Positions 1 through 6,540 of a stretch of DNA of 6,733 nucleotides are shown here, in pieces. The notes below the pieces were generated by a model. That model did not search any database. It was not told the origin of the DNA and was given only the letters and a program-made list of their open reading frames with translations. Origin of the DNA: JBBRSC01 sp038245795 (GTDB lineage: Bacteria; Actinomycetota; Acidimicrobiia; Acidimicrobiales; Microtrichaceae); NCBI GenBank assembly GCA_038245795.1, contig JBBRSC010000186.1, positions 1 to 6,733 of the forward strand, read 5' to 3'. Made by a program: the position numbers and the translations under genes. Position 1 is the stretch's first letter. Each line of letters opens with the position of its first letter.

Positions 1-921
1 GCAGCGGGCGAGCGCGACGAGGCTGCCGAAGCGAAACGCTCATCCGAAGGCACCGCCAGCCGAGAGCAATCCGGCCAGACCGGTCCGATTCCCGGAAGTG
101 ATGCCGAGCGGAACGCTCGGGCGCAAGACCCTCTGAACCTCGATGACTTCCGTCGTCGCCGGGACCCGAACGAGTTGATCCGCCGGTTGTCGGCGTTGAT
201 GCTCGACTCGGCCCACGGTTCGGGGTTGTCGGCACCGAACGGCGAGAAGTTCTCGGTGCTCGTCCATTGTGACTTGGCGACGCTCGCGGCCGCACTCGGG
301 CTCCGGTTGGACTGCACGCTTCCTGTTCGTCTCGGGTCCGAGGCGTTCATCGTTGCCAGCGGACGGCACTTAAGCGATACCGAACTCGCTCAGATCTGCT
401 GCGATGCTCAGATCCAGGTGCTGGTTGAACAACACGGTGTTCCGTTGTGGATGGGCGCCGAGACACGGCTGTTCAACCGTCATCAGCGAAAGGCGCTGGC
501 GCGTCGGAACGGTTCCTGCTGCGCCTTTCCCGGCTGCAATCAGACGAAGTTCCTCGATGCGCACCACGTCCAACCATCAGCTGTCGACGGACCCACCACG
601 CTCGACAACGGCCTTCTGTTGTGTGGCTGGCACCACCGGGCGTTGCACCGCAACGGGTGGGCCATCACCCACGACGGCGCGCAATCGTTCACGTTCTGGC
701 AATCCGCGGGTCCGAACGCCCGATGTCTCGGCACATCGACGACCTCGTCCGGGGCGGGGCTTGGACCGCCGCCAGACGAGAGTCGATTGCCGCTGATCAC
801 TGAACCTCCGGACCCGCCGCCCGGGCTCACGCCCGACTCGCCGCGATCGATCGGCGGCGGCGAAGCCATGACCGCGTGGGCGCTCGACGTCTACCTCGGA
901 AATCTCCTCACCGCTGCGTGA
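1..921 (+). CDS. HNH endonuclease, 13E12/DUF222-type, 5'-truncated by window edge
   Basis: The frame is open from base 1 to the TGA at 919-921, giving 306 residues with no start in the window. An ATG/GTG/TTG-only search would begin at the TTG at 175, which is internal. The C-terminal part shows a zinc-ribbon HNH nuclease fold at about residues 169-220 (window numbering): a CC...PGC cluster (C173, C174, C179), DAHHV (H188, H189), a DNG asparagine segment, then LCGWHH (C208, H211, H212) and H216. This arrangement is the C-terminal HNH domain that follows DUF222 in the actinobacterial 13E12 repeat family. The upstream residues fit the end of DUF222 joined by a polar, low-complexity linker (about residues 1-55). 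The family is highly multicopy in actinomycete genomes. It is presumed to nick or cut DNA, but its biological role is unclear. The last 80 or so residues are Pro/Gly-rich and probably disordered. It converges on the cluster to its right and is probably unrelated to it. Confidence 0.88.
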   Translation, partial: AAGERDEAAEAKRSSEGTASREQSGQTGPIPGSDAERNARAQDPLNLDDFRRRRDPNELIRRLSALMLDSAHGSGLSAPNGEKFSVLVHCDLATLAAALGLRLDCTLPVRLGSEAFIVASGRHLSDTELAQICCDAQIQVLVEQHGVPLWMGAETRLFNRHQRKALARRNGSCCAFPGCNQTKFLDAHHVQPSAVDGPTTLDNGLLLCGWHHRALHRNGWAITHDGAQSFTFWQSAGPNARCLGTSTTSSGAGLGPPPDESRLPLITEPPDPPPGLTPDSPRSIGGGEAMTAWALDVYLGNLLTAA

Positions 922-936
922 CCAAGGGACAAATCC

Positions 937-968
937 GCGCCGGAACGGTATGTCGCGAACCGAGGCGC
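937..968. terminator. weak hairpin between convergent genes, possible bidirectional terminator
   Basis: In the 55-base gap between two convergent stops, GCGCC (937-941) can pair with GGCGC (964-968), and CGGT (946-949) with ACCG (959-962), separated by an asymmetric internal loop. There is no T-tract on either strand, so it is not a canonical intrinsic terminator. Its position is the main support. Confidence 0.2.
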
Positions 969-976
969 CGATCCGC

Positions 977-1942
977 TCAAGTCCCTGAGGCAAAGACTGT
1001 GGAGTGGGAACCGAACAATGCTCGACTCGCAGCATCGCGTTGAGCGCTGATGTCCGGGGTCGGCAGCTCGGTCGGTTGATCCCAGCCCGCGAAATTGGTG
1101 CCACCGCAGATCCGTTCGGTGCCGACCAGGTCGGGTAATCCAGCGGGCGCGCCGTGAGCATCGAAGAACAGCCGGCCCAACCGTTCGGTGAACGCCCCTG
1201 GCTCGCGGAGCGAATCAGATGCGCCCGGTCGTCGTTCGACGCCCATTGCCACCTTCGGTGCCAATGCCGCCAGCGCCCCTCCCCCATGGCTGACCCACAC
1301 CCGCAATTCGGGATGGCGATCGAGCACGCCACCAGCGATCAACGTCACGATGGCCCGTGTCTCCTCGACGGCGAAACCGAGCGTCAGCTCCAACCCGAAT
1401 CGCCAGTCCTGCTTGGCGGGAGCGTCGACACCGGGCGTGGTCGGATGAACGAAGACGGGCACGTCGAGTTCGGTGGCTGTCGACCACACGGCGTCGTAGC
1501 TCGGATCGTCGAGCATGGGTCCGTAGTCGTTGCCGATGGCTGCGCCCAGCAGACCCGCATCGAATGCTCGCCGGAGTTCCTCAGACGCAGCGACTGGGGA
1601 CTGCATCGGAAGTTGCGCCACGCCGGTGAGCGATATGTGCTCCGAGACGAGCGCCGCGAGCTCTGCGTTGTGCCAGCGCGAATAGACCGAGGCGTCGTCG
1701 GCGGCGAGACGTTGGAAGTAGGTCAACGGGTTGGGCGAGAGCACCTGATGGGTGATCCCCAGTGCGGCCATCCGTTCCAATCGTACGTTCACGTCCATGA
1801 ACGCTGTTCCCCGATATCGAACGCCGTCGAGCCGATACGAACCCACTCGGAAGGAAGGCGGATCCTCGAACAACTCGGGCCCAGCATCGCCCGCACGACC
1901 CATGGTTCCCTCGAGCACCACGTGCGCATGCAGATCGATCAT
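977..1942 (-). CDS. amidohydrolase family protein (ACMSD/amidohydrolase_2-like)
   Basis: This 321-residue protein is close to the usual length of the amidohydrolase_2 (PF04909) family, which includes aminocarboxymuconate-semialdehyde decarboxylase and related metal-dependent hydrolases/decarboxylases. The visible signatures of the TIM-barrel fold are the N-terminal metal pair H5-A-H7, H166 in VFVHP (metal ligand), H219 in VSHGGG (the catalytic histidine position) and a C-terminal GTNFAGWD segment at 281-288. In ACMSD that last segment normally reads G-S-D, with the Asp binding metal. Here Asn (N283) holds that place and D288 lies five residues on. The protein is cytoplasmic, with no signal peptide. 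The ATG at 1942 lies three bases after the P450 stop and has no good Shine-Dalgarno sequence, so translation is probably coupled to the P450. It is the last gene of the minus-strand run. Its likely role is late hydrolysis or decarboxylation of a ring-cleavage or keto-acid intermediate. The family call is firm and the substrate unknown. Confidence 0.88.
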   Translation of the reverse strand: MIDLHAHVVLEGTMGRAGDAGPELFEDPPSFRVGSYRLDGVRYRGTAFMDVNVRLERMAALGITHQVLSPNPLTYFQRLAADDASVYSRWHNAELAALVSEHISLTGVAQLPMQSPVAASEELRRAFDAGLLGAAIGNDYGPMLDDPSYDAVWSTATELDVPVFVHPTTPGVDAPAKQDWRFGLELTLGFAVEETRAIVTLIAGGVLDRHPELRVWVSHGGGALAALAPKVAMGVERRPGASDSLREPGAFTERLGRLFFDAHGAPAGLPDLVGTERICGGTNFAGWDQPTELPTPDISAQRDAASRALFGSHSTVFASGT

Positions 1943-1945
1943 CGG

Positions 1946-3133
1946 TCAGCCCAGGAGCACCGGGTACTTGCCCCAATAGGGACGAGCGGTGGTGGTGTCC
2001 ATCTCCGGCGGGTCGCTCGGGTCGCGTCGGGCGTTGGCGCGCATCATCGCCTCGATGGCCTGCGGCACCAACCCGAAGAGATGCTCGCTCGGGTCGTCGT
2101 CGGCATCATTGGGCAGGCCGCCAGCCAGATCGCTGCCGATGCAGGCATGCATGCCGGACCCGAAGCTTAGCCCCCATGGCGCCACGCCATCAGGCAACGT
2201 CCGATGGGGATTGAAGTCGGCGGCGTCGGTACCGAACACCGAGGCGTCCTGGTTCACGGCGATCAGGTCAGTGATGGTCTTGGCGCCCTTCGGAATGTGG
2301 GTGCCGGAGCGTAGGTCGATGTCCTCCAGCGCCCAGCGCATCGCCACCGGGCTTGAAGGTTGGAGGCGGATGGTCTCATGCATGCAGCGCTGCACGAACA
2401 AGCGATCGTTCTGGAGCCGTTCAGCATCCTCGGGGTGGGCGTCGACCCAGTTGAAGATGCGATCGAGCGTGCGGGTGAACGCCGTCGCTGAGGTGTGCGC
2501 CCCGGCCAGCAGATAGAACGCCACTTCCCGCACGATCACGTCGTGGGGCAGCGCCAGATTCTCCTCGTTCTGCACCAACACCATGAGGATGTCGGTCCTC
2601 AGGTCATCGCCCGCCGCGATCGCGGCTCGACGGGTGGCGATCGATGGCGTCACGAACTCCAGGTCGAAATCCGACAGCTTCTGCGCGATCTCGGCCCGCT
2701 TCGCGTCCTTGTCGCCTGTGTAGTGAGCAAGCGTGGCGCCTTCGATGAACCGCATCAGATAGTCGTAGAGATGGAAGGTTTCCTCGGGTGTACCAAGTGG
2801 CCGATCGACCCCCGCCGTCAGCGCCGCGAGATTCATCATCATCTGATGCCCAAGCGCCACCGTTTCGCTCTGGCCCGCTGCGATATGCGGTGCCAACGTG
2901 TCGTTGATCACCGAAGGGAACAGTTCCCTCTCGTAGACCTCGACCGTGTCGCGCCGGAAGAGACGGTTCTCGAGTCGACGTCGCGAGCGATGGTCGTCGC
3001 CGTGCAGATTCACCAGGACGTCGCCCATGATGACTTCACCCGCGTCATACAGCGCTTGGCGCAGCGCCTTCTGACGATAGGCATCCTTCGCTTCGTCGAA
3101 GGTGGTGATGTTGATGATGACCGGCTCGCTCAC
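1946..3133 (-). CDS. cytochrome P450, complete, short N terminus
   Basis: This 395-residue soluble class I-type P450 has no membrane anchor. Visible landmarks are the C-helix HRSRRR segment near 48-53, the I-helix oxygen-activation motif AGAHTS (210-215, acid replaced by His213, T214 present), ExxR at E253-R256, the PERF-like DFNPHR at 306-311, and the heme loop FGSGMHACIG with the axial thiolate C331. It would catalyse monooxygenation of a small, probably hydrophobic substrate using ferredoxin and reductase partners, none of which lie here. The start is GTG at 3133, with AGGGGG a few bases upstream. The 22 in-frame codons between it and the preceding gene's stop contain no ATG, GTG or TTG, so the protein cannot begin earlier. 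The C-helix histidine lies near residue 48, where about 90-100 is usual, so helix A and part of the first beta sheet appear to be missing. Its C terminus resembles the P450 fragment at the right edge. The family call is certain; subfamily and substrate are not. Confidence 0.96.
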   Translation of the reverse strand: MSEPVIINITTFDEAKDAYRQKALRQALYDAGEVIMGDVLVNLHGDDHRSRRRLENRLFRRDTVEVYERELFPSVINDTLAPHIAAGQSETVALGHQMMMNLAALTAGVDRPLGTPEETFHLYDYLMRFIEGATLAHYTGDKDAKRAEIAQKLSDFDLEFVTPSIATRRAAIAAGDDLRTDILMVLVQNEENLALPHDVIVREVAFYLLAGAHTSATAFTRTLDRIFNWVDAHPEDAERLQNDRLFVQRCMHETIRLQPSSPVAMRWALEDIDLRSGTHIPKGAKTITDLIAVNQDASVFGTDAADFNPHRTLPDGVAPWGLSFGSGMHACIGSDLAGGLPNDADDDPSEHLFGLVPQAIEAMMRANARRDPSDPPEMDTTTARPYWGKYPVLLG

Positions 3134-3137
3134 GTTT

Positions 3138-3143
3138 CCCCCT
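3138..3143 (-). promoter_or_regulatory. ribosome binding site of the complete P450
   Basis: On the minus strand AGGGGG precedes the GTG at 3133 by four bases (AAAC). This one-mismatch Shine-Dalgarno sequence, with no upstream in-frame start codon, fixes the P450 start. Confidence 0.6.
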
Positions 3144-3199
3144 GGATCCCCGGTGCGACGACGCTTGGCATCATGACACGGTCGAGGAACAGATCGGCG

Positions 3200-4117
3200 C
3201 TACCTGGATGGAGCGGCAGCCGTCAGCCGTTCGTCGCGCTCGGTGGCGGTCCGAGCGTGCTCGATGATCGATCCGGTCAGCGTTGGCCACAGCGCCTTGG
3301 GGAGGTCGTGGGCCATGTCGCCGTGCACGATGAACCGCGACCTCGGCACAGCCTTGGCCGTCGCTTCCCCGCCGCTCAGGCGCACCAACGGGTCAGGCCG
3401 GCCATGAATCACGAGTGTGGGGACATCGATGCGGCGCAGCGCGGGCGTGCGATCACCGGACGCGAGCATGGCGCGGGCCTGGAACAACACCCCGCCCGGC
3501 TGGTCGCATCGATCATGCGCCTCGGTGACATAGGCCCGCATCTCGTCACGGTCGAAGTGAGGTCCGGCGATCCGTTGCGCGCCGTCGACGTCGTGTTCGA
3601 TCGCAGCTGCCCGTTGGGTGGGTCGCGGAGCGAGGGACGCCCTCAGGATTCCCGGATTCGGGAGGCCAACTCTCCGACCGCCGGTCGTTGACATGATCGA
3701 CGTGAGCGAGCGGACCCGCGACGGATGATCGATTGCGACGGTCTGGGCGATCATGCCGCCAAGCGACGCGCCGACCACGTGGGCTCGCTGGGCACCGACT
3801 GCATCGAGCACGGATATGGCATCGGCAGCCATATCGGAGAATGTGTAGGGGGCTTCGGAGCGACGGCGAGCAGATGCGATGACTGAGGCGAGGTCAGCGA
3901 TCTTTGGCTCTGGGCCCTCGGACCTTGTCGAGAGCCCGGCGTCGCGATTGTCGAAGCGCACCACTCGATAACCGGCATCGACGAAGCGATCACAGAAGCC
4001 GTTGCGCCACGCAGTGAGTTGTGCCCCGATCCCCATGATCAGCAGGATCACGTCGCCGTCCTCGGGCCCGCGCACGTCGTACTCGAGCTCGACGTTGCCG
4101 TTGGAGGTTCTGGCCAT
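3200..4117 (-). CDS. alpha/beta hydrolase, RdmC/EstB-like
   Basis: This 305-residue protein has the full alpha/beta-hydrolase layout. An oxyanion-region strand and loop is LLIMGIGAQ (about 25-33). RFDNRDAGLS (54-63) is typical of the RdmC-like esterase group. The nucleophile elbow GASLGG carries Ser118, the acid is Asp242 in HGRPDPLV, and the base is His270 in MAHDLP. Between strands 6 and 7 lies a helical cap of ordinary size. The fold hydrolyses esters, lactones or similar bonds in the cytoplasm; aclacinomycin methylesterase is the named relative, but the substrate here is unknown. The ATG at 4117 has no Shine-Dalgarno sequence and instead sits six bases after a TAnnnT element, suggesting leaderless expression. 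It is separated by 103 bases from the SDR upstream and 66 bases from the P450 downstream. It may therefore begin its own transcription unit, continuing into the P450 and amidohydrolase. The polar C-terminal tail after about residue 288 is probably disordered. Confidence 0.93.
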   Translation of the reverse strand: MARTSNGNVELEYDVRGPEDGDVILLIMGIGAQLTAWRNGFCDRFVDAGYRVVRFDNRDAGLSTRSEGPEPKIADLASVIASARRRSEAPYTFSDMAADAISVLDAVGAQRAHVVGASLGGMIAQTVAIDHPSRVRSLTSIMSTTGGRRVGLPNPGILRASLAPRPTQRAAAIEHDVDGAQRIAGPHFDRDEMRAYVTEAHDRCDQPGGVLFQARAMLASGDRTPALRRIDVPTLVIHGRPDPLVRLSGGEATAKAVPRSRFIVHGDMAHDLPKALWPTLTGSIIEHARTATERDERLTAAAPSR

Positions 4118-4123
4118 GGTTCG

Positions 4124-4151
4124 ACGTTACCGGTGCGGCCAGATTTGGCAA
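4124..4151 (-). promoter_or_regulatory. candidate leaderless promoter of the hydrolase-P450-amidohydrolase genes
   Basis: In the 103-base gap the minus strand has TTGCCA (4146-4151), a 16-base spacer, then TAACGT (4124-4129). Six bases after the latter comes the ATG of the hydrolase. A TAnnnT -10 element 6-7 bases before a start codon lacking a Shine-Dalgarno sequence is the pattern of leaderless transcripts, which are common in actinomycetes. The rest of the gap holds an inverted repeat (TCAAC/GTTGA, 4164-4183) and a short GGGCG/CGCCC hairpin (4187-4200) just after the upstream SDR stop. Confidence 0.4.
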
Positions 4152-4186
4152 CAGCCGGATGGCTCAACTGCGCCGGACGTTGAATG

Positions 4187-4200
4187 GGGCGAAACCGCCC
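4187..4200 (-). terminator. short hairpin after the upstream SDR, weak terminator candidate
   Basis: A 5-base-pair stem (GGGCG/CGCCC) with a 4-base loop lies about 20 bases beyond the TAG of the SDR gene. It is short and lacks a U-tract, so it would at best be an attenuator or part of an operator. Position is the only other support. Confidence 0.15.
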
Positions 4201-4220
4201 GAACACGTCATCAACAATGG

Positions 4221-4985
4221 CTATGAGTAGGTCACGCCGAGGCCGAGTCCACCGTCGACCGTCACGACCCAACCTGTCGTCCACTCTGCCCGGGCGAGAT
4301 ATTCGAACGCTTCCGCGATTTCCTCGACGGTGCCGATCCGACCGAGCGCGTGAGACGTCCCCAGACTCGCCAGCCGCTCAGTGTTCTCTTCTGCTGTCGC
4401 CAACCCTGCGCGGACGTTGATCTCGGTATCGACCGCGCCCGGGCGAACACAACCGACGCGGATCCCATCGGGCCCGAGCTCGGCCGCCAGTACACCGGTC
4501 AGCGTCTCGATCGCTCCCTTGGTCGCGGCGTACGGCGACGCACCCGGAAACGCTCGCTGGGTGTGAACGGACCCAACAAACAGAATACAACCGCCCGTCG
4601 CTGTGAGCCACGGCTTGGCGAGTCCGCTCAGCATCATGGCCGCAACAACATTGGTGTGGAAAATCTCGAGCAGTTGCTGCTCGTCGAGCTGATCGATCGG
4701 TCCGCGCAACATGTTGCCCGCGTTGGAAATGAAGGTGTCGAGTTTGCCGCCCCCATGTTCGACAGCCTCGGCAATCATTCGTTCGCGATCGGCCGCCACC
4801 GTGATGTCGCCCGCCACCGCACGGCAGGAGTTCCCGATTCGCGTTGCCACCGCCTCGACGGCCGTCGACCGTCGACCCGCGATCGTGACCAGCGCTCCGG
4901 CCCGGCAGAAATGCTCCGCCGCGCCGGCGCCGATACCTGAGCCGCCTCCGGTGATCAGCACCGACATCCCTTCGATCAGTTTCAT
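4221..4985 (-). CDS. short-chain dehydrogenase/reductase (classical SDR, NADP-type signature)
   Basis: This 254-residue protein has the length and motif order of classical SDRs. The cofactor glycine motif is T12-GGGSGIG19. The acidic residue at the adenine pocket is D60 (GDI). The structural NAG is at 88-90, the active-site Asn is N112, and the catalytic residues are S139, Y152 and K156 (YAATK), followed by RPGAVDT and a terminal VDGG. After the second beta strand it carries G37-R38-R39 rather than an Asp, which in this family usually points to NADP(H). It oxidises an alcohol or reduces a ketone in the cytoplasm; the substrate is not evident. Its ATG overlaps the stop of the ThuA-like gene (ATGA, 4982-4985) and lacks a clear ribosome binding site, so it is probably translated by re-initiation. 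It is the last gene of the tightly overlapped group. Confidence 0.94.
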   Translation of the reverse strand: MKLIEGMSVLITGGGSGIGAGAAEHFCRAGALVTIAGRRSTAVEAVATRIGNSCRAVAGDITVAADRERMIAEAVEHGGGKLDTFISNAGNMLRGPIDQLDEQQLLEIFHTNVVAAMMLSGLAKPWLTATGGCILFVGSVHTQRAFPGASPYAATKGAIETLTGVLAAELGPDGIRVGCVRPGAVDTEINVRAGLATAEENTERLASLGTSHALGRIGTVEEIAEAFEYLARAEWTTGWVVTVDGGLGLGVTYS

Positions 4986-5740
4986 GGTTCGTCGCCGAAC
5001 CCAGGCGCGTTGTCGCCGTCATCCAACTCCACGCCCTCAGCCTCCATGGAGCGCACGAGGTCGGGCGTGGTGTTGCTCAGCAACCAGCCGAGCGACCGGA
5101 CGAGGATCCGATGGTGCACCGGATGATTCACCGAGCGGAGATCGTGTCCGAGGGCGTCATAGACCACCGGAGACCGTCCGGATCGATGAGCGAGCAACAC
5201 CGGATGAGCGACCCCTCCGTGGCTCGAGGTTGCCAGGACCTCGGCGTCCGGAGCGATGTCGAGGAACCCATAGACCTCGTCGATCACATTGAAGTCGTTC
5301 AGCCCGTCGGTGATCTCGTGTCCGTCGTTGAGCTTGACCTCAACTGGCCTGATCTCGTCGAGTGGTGGATGCGTTGACCGACCCCACACCCATCGGGCTC
5401 CGATGATTTCACCCCACTCGGGCCAATCGTCGAAGCAGATTGACGCAGTATGCATTGCGAGAATCGCCGCACCGGCGTCGACGTGTGCGTTGATCGCCGA
5501 GCGAGCGTCCATCGGGATCGTCCGCGCAAGGTCCTCCCGCTCGAGATCGTACTTGGCGCCCAACATCTGCCACCACAGGGCATTCACGACGAGCAGGTCG
5601 TGGTCCAGTTCGGCCAGGTCTGCAGGTTCGAAGATCACGTCGACCTCGACGTCCATGGCCAGCAGAATCTGAACGATCGCGTCGGTAGTGCCGGCGAACG
5701 GATGCCCAACGCCGCCCGACAAGATCAGTGCGCTCGTCAC
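4982..5740 (-). CDS. ThuA-like domain protein
   Basis: This 252-residue protein is a single ThuA-like domain (glutamine-amidotransferase-like flavodoxin fold). Recognisable parts are the N-terminal strand and GHPF (12-15), a strand leading to AMHTAS with H97 at the nucleophile-elbow position where true amidotransferases have Cys, SICFDDWPEWGEIIGARW (about 100-117), HEITDGLNDF (141-150), DEVYGF (154-159), and GRSPVVYDALGHD...HP (188-207), followed by the helix ending in WLL. The family is named after a trehalose-utilisation gene, but most members sit in unrelated catabolic clusters and have no known reaction. The absence of the Cys-His-Glu triad argues against amidotransferase activity. The start is GTG at 5740, overlapping the preceding SDR stop as GTGA, with GAGGA six bases upstream. 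The 4-base overlaps on both sides bind it to two SDRs, suggesting action on the same carbonyl or hydroxyl intermediate. The tail after about 225 is acidic and probably flexible. Confidence 0.87.
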   Translation of the reverse strand: MTSALILSGGVGHPFAGTTDAIVQILLAMDVEVDVIFEPADLAELDHDLLVVNALWWQMLGAKYDLEREDLARTIPMDARSAINAHVDAGAAILAMHTASICFDDWPEWGEIIGARWVWGRSTHPPLDEIRPVEVKLNDGHEITDGLNDFNVIDEVYGFLDIAPDAEVLATSSHGGVAHPVLLAHRSGRSPVVYDALGHDLRSVNHPVHHRILVRSLGWLLSNTTPDLVRSMEAEGVELDDGDNAPGFGDEP

Positions 5741-6540
5741 GTGGGGTCCTCGTCGGTCGCCTCGGCGCCGCCAACCGAGTCCACGGCTTTGGGTCGCGGC
5801 AGGTTGGCGATGATCGACATCACGACCCCCCCGTCAACGATCAGATTCTGTCCGGTCACATAGCCGGCGTCGTCGGAGGCCATCCACAACACCACATTCG
5901 CGATGTCGTCGACCGTGCCCAGGCGACCGAGCGGGATCTTCTCCGACCGGGCGCGACGTACATCGGGATCGGCGTAGATCGGTTCGGACATGCCGCCGTC
6001 GATCAAACCCGGAGCCACCGCGTTCACGCGAACTCCGGCTGGTCCGAACTCAATGGCCAGCTGCTGGGTCATCAACGCAACGGCCGCCTTCGTCGATCCG
6101 TAGGCCCCGGCATAGGGACCTGGAGAGACGCCGTTGATCGATGTCAGATTCACGATCGATCCACCACCCGCCGCCGCCATGCGAATCGCGGCAGCGCGAG
6201 CAACGATGAAGGTGCCGGTCAGGTTGACATCGACCGTGACGCGCCAGTCCTCGACCGACAGCCCAGCCAGCGGGCCGAAGCGGACGATGCCGGCATTGTT
6301 GACCACCACGTTGAGCGGCCCGGCCTCGTCCTCGAAACGATCCAACTCGGTGAGGACCTGCGGCTCGTCGTTCACCGCAGCATGCAGTGCCACAGCTCCC
6401 GGGATCTTGGACGCCACGTGATCGGCGGCATCACGGTCGATGTCGAGCACGCCGACCCGGTACCCGCGGTGCGCGGCAGTGTGGCAGATTGCCTCACCGA
6501 TACCGCGGCCGCCGCCCGTCACCACGATGGTCGGCGTCAC
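5737..6540 (-). CDS. short-chain dehydrogenase/reductase (classical SDR, NAD-type signature)
   Basis: This 267-residue classical SDR shows T8-GGGRGIG15 for the cofactor, D33 at the end of the second strand (VLDID), NNAG at 81-84, N106, and the catalytic residues S134, Y147 and K151 (YGSTK), then APGLIDGGM and VDGG at 235-238. The Asp after strand two normally selects NAD(H), unlike the second SDR in this run. A 29-residue tail follows VDGG and overlaps the next gene's start; it looks non-conserved. The likely reaction is NAD-dependent oxidation of a secondary alcohol, which would suit a hydroxyl introduced by the P450 encoded just upstream. The start is GTG at 6540, with a perfect GGAGG six bases before it, and it overlaps the upstream P450 stop as GTGA. 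The family and start are firm; the substrate is unknown. Confidence 0.95.
   Translation of the reverse strand: MTPTIVVTGGGRGIGEAICHTAAHRGYRVGVLDIDRDAADHVASKIPGAVALHAAVNDEPQVLTELDRFEDEAGPLNVVVNNAGIVRFGPLAGLSVEDWRVTVDVNLTGTFIVARAAAIRMAAAGGGSIVNLTSINGVSPGPYAGAYGSTKAAVALMTQQLAIEFGPAGVRVNAVAPGLIDGGMSEPIYADPDVRRARSEKIPLGRLGTVDDIANVVLWMASDDAGYVTGQNLIVDGGVVMSIIANLPRPKAVDSVGGAEATDEDPT
5747..5751 (-). promoter_or_regulatory. ribosome binding site of the ThuA-like gene
   Basis: GAGGA on the minus strand lies six bases (CCCCAC) before the GTG at 5740, inside the end of the upstream SDR gene. It supports the GTG start and the GTGA overlap. Confidence 0.55.

Noticed and set aside
1..921. HNH gene as part of a mobile element, homing system or defence island
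   Set aside because: The DUF222/13E12 HNH genes are scattered in many copies in actinomycetes. No integrase, repeats, intron structure or defence partner is visible here.
577..1332. 251-codon minus-strand frame spanning the convergent gap
   Set aside because: It crosses two well-supported genes in wrong frames and has Arg-rich composition with no motif.
1154..2170. 338-codon open frame on the plus strand
   Set aside because: It is antisense to the amidohydrolase and the end of the P450, shows no family motif, and those genes have clear catalytic residues.
2495..3691. 398-codon open frame on the plus strand
   Set aside because: It runs opposite to the P450 and the hydrolase. Its translation is rich in Arg, His and Gln with no recognisable motif, as expected for the antisense of GC-rich genes.
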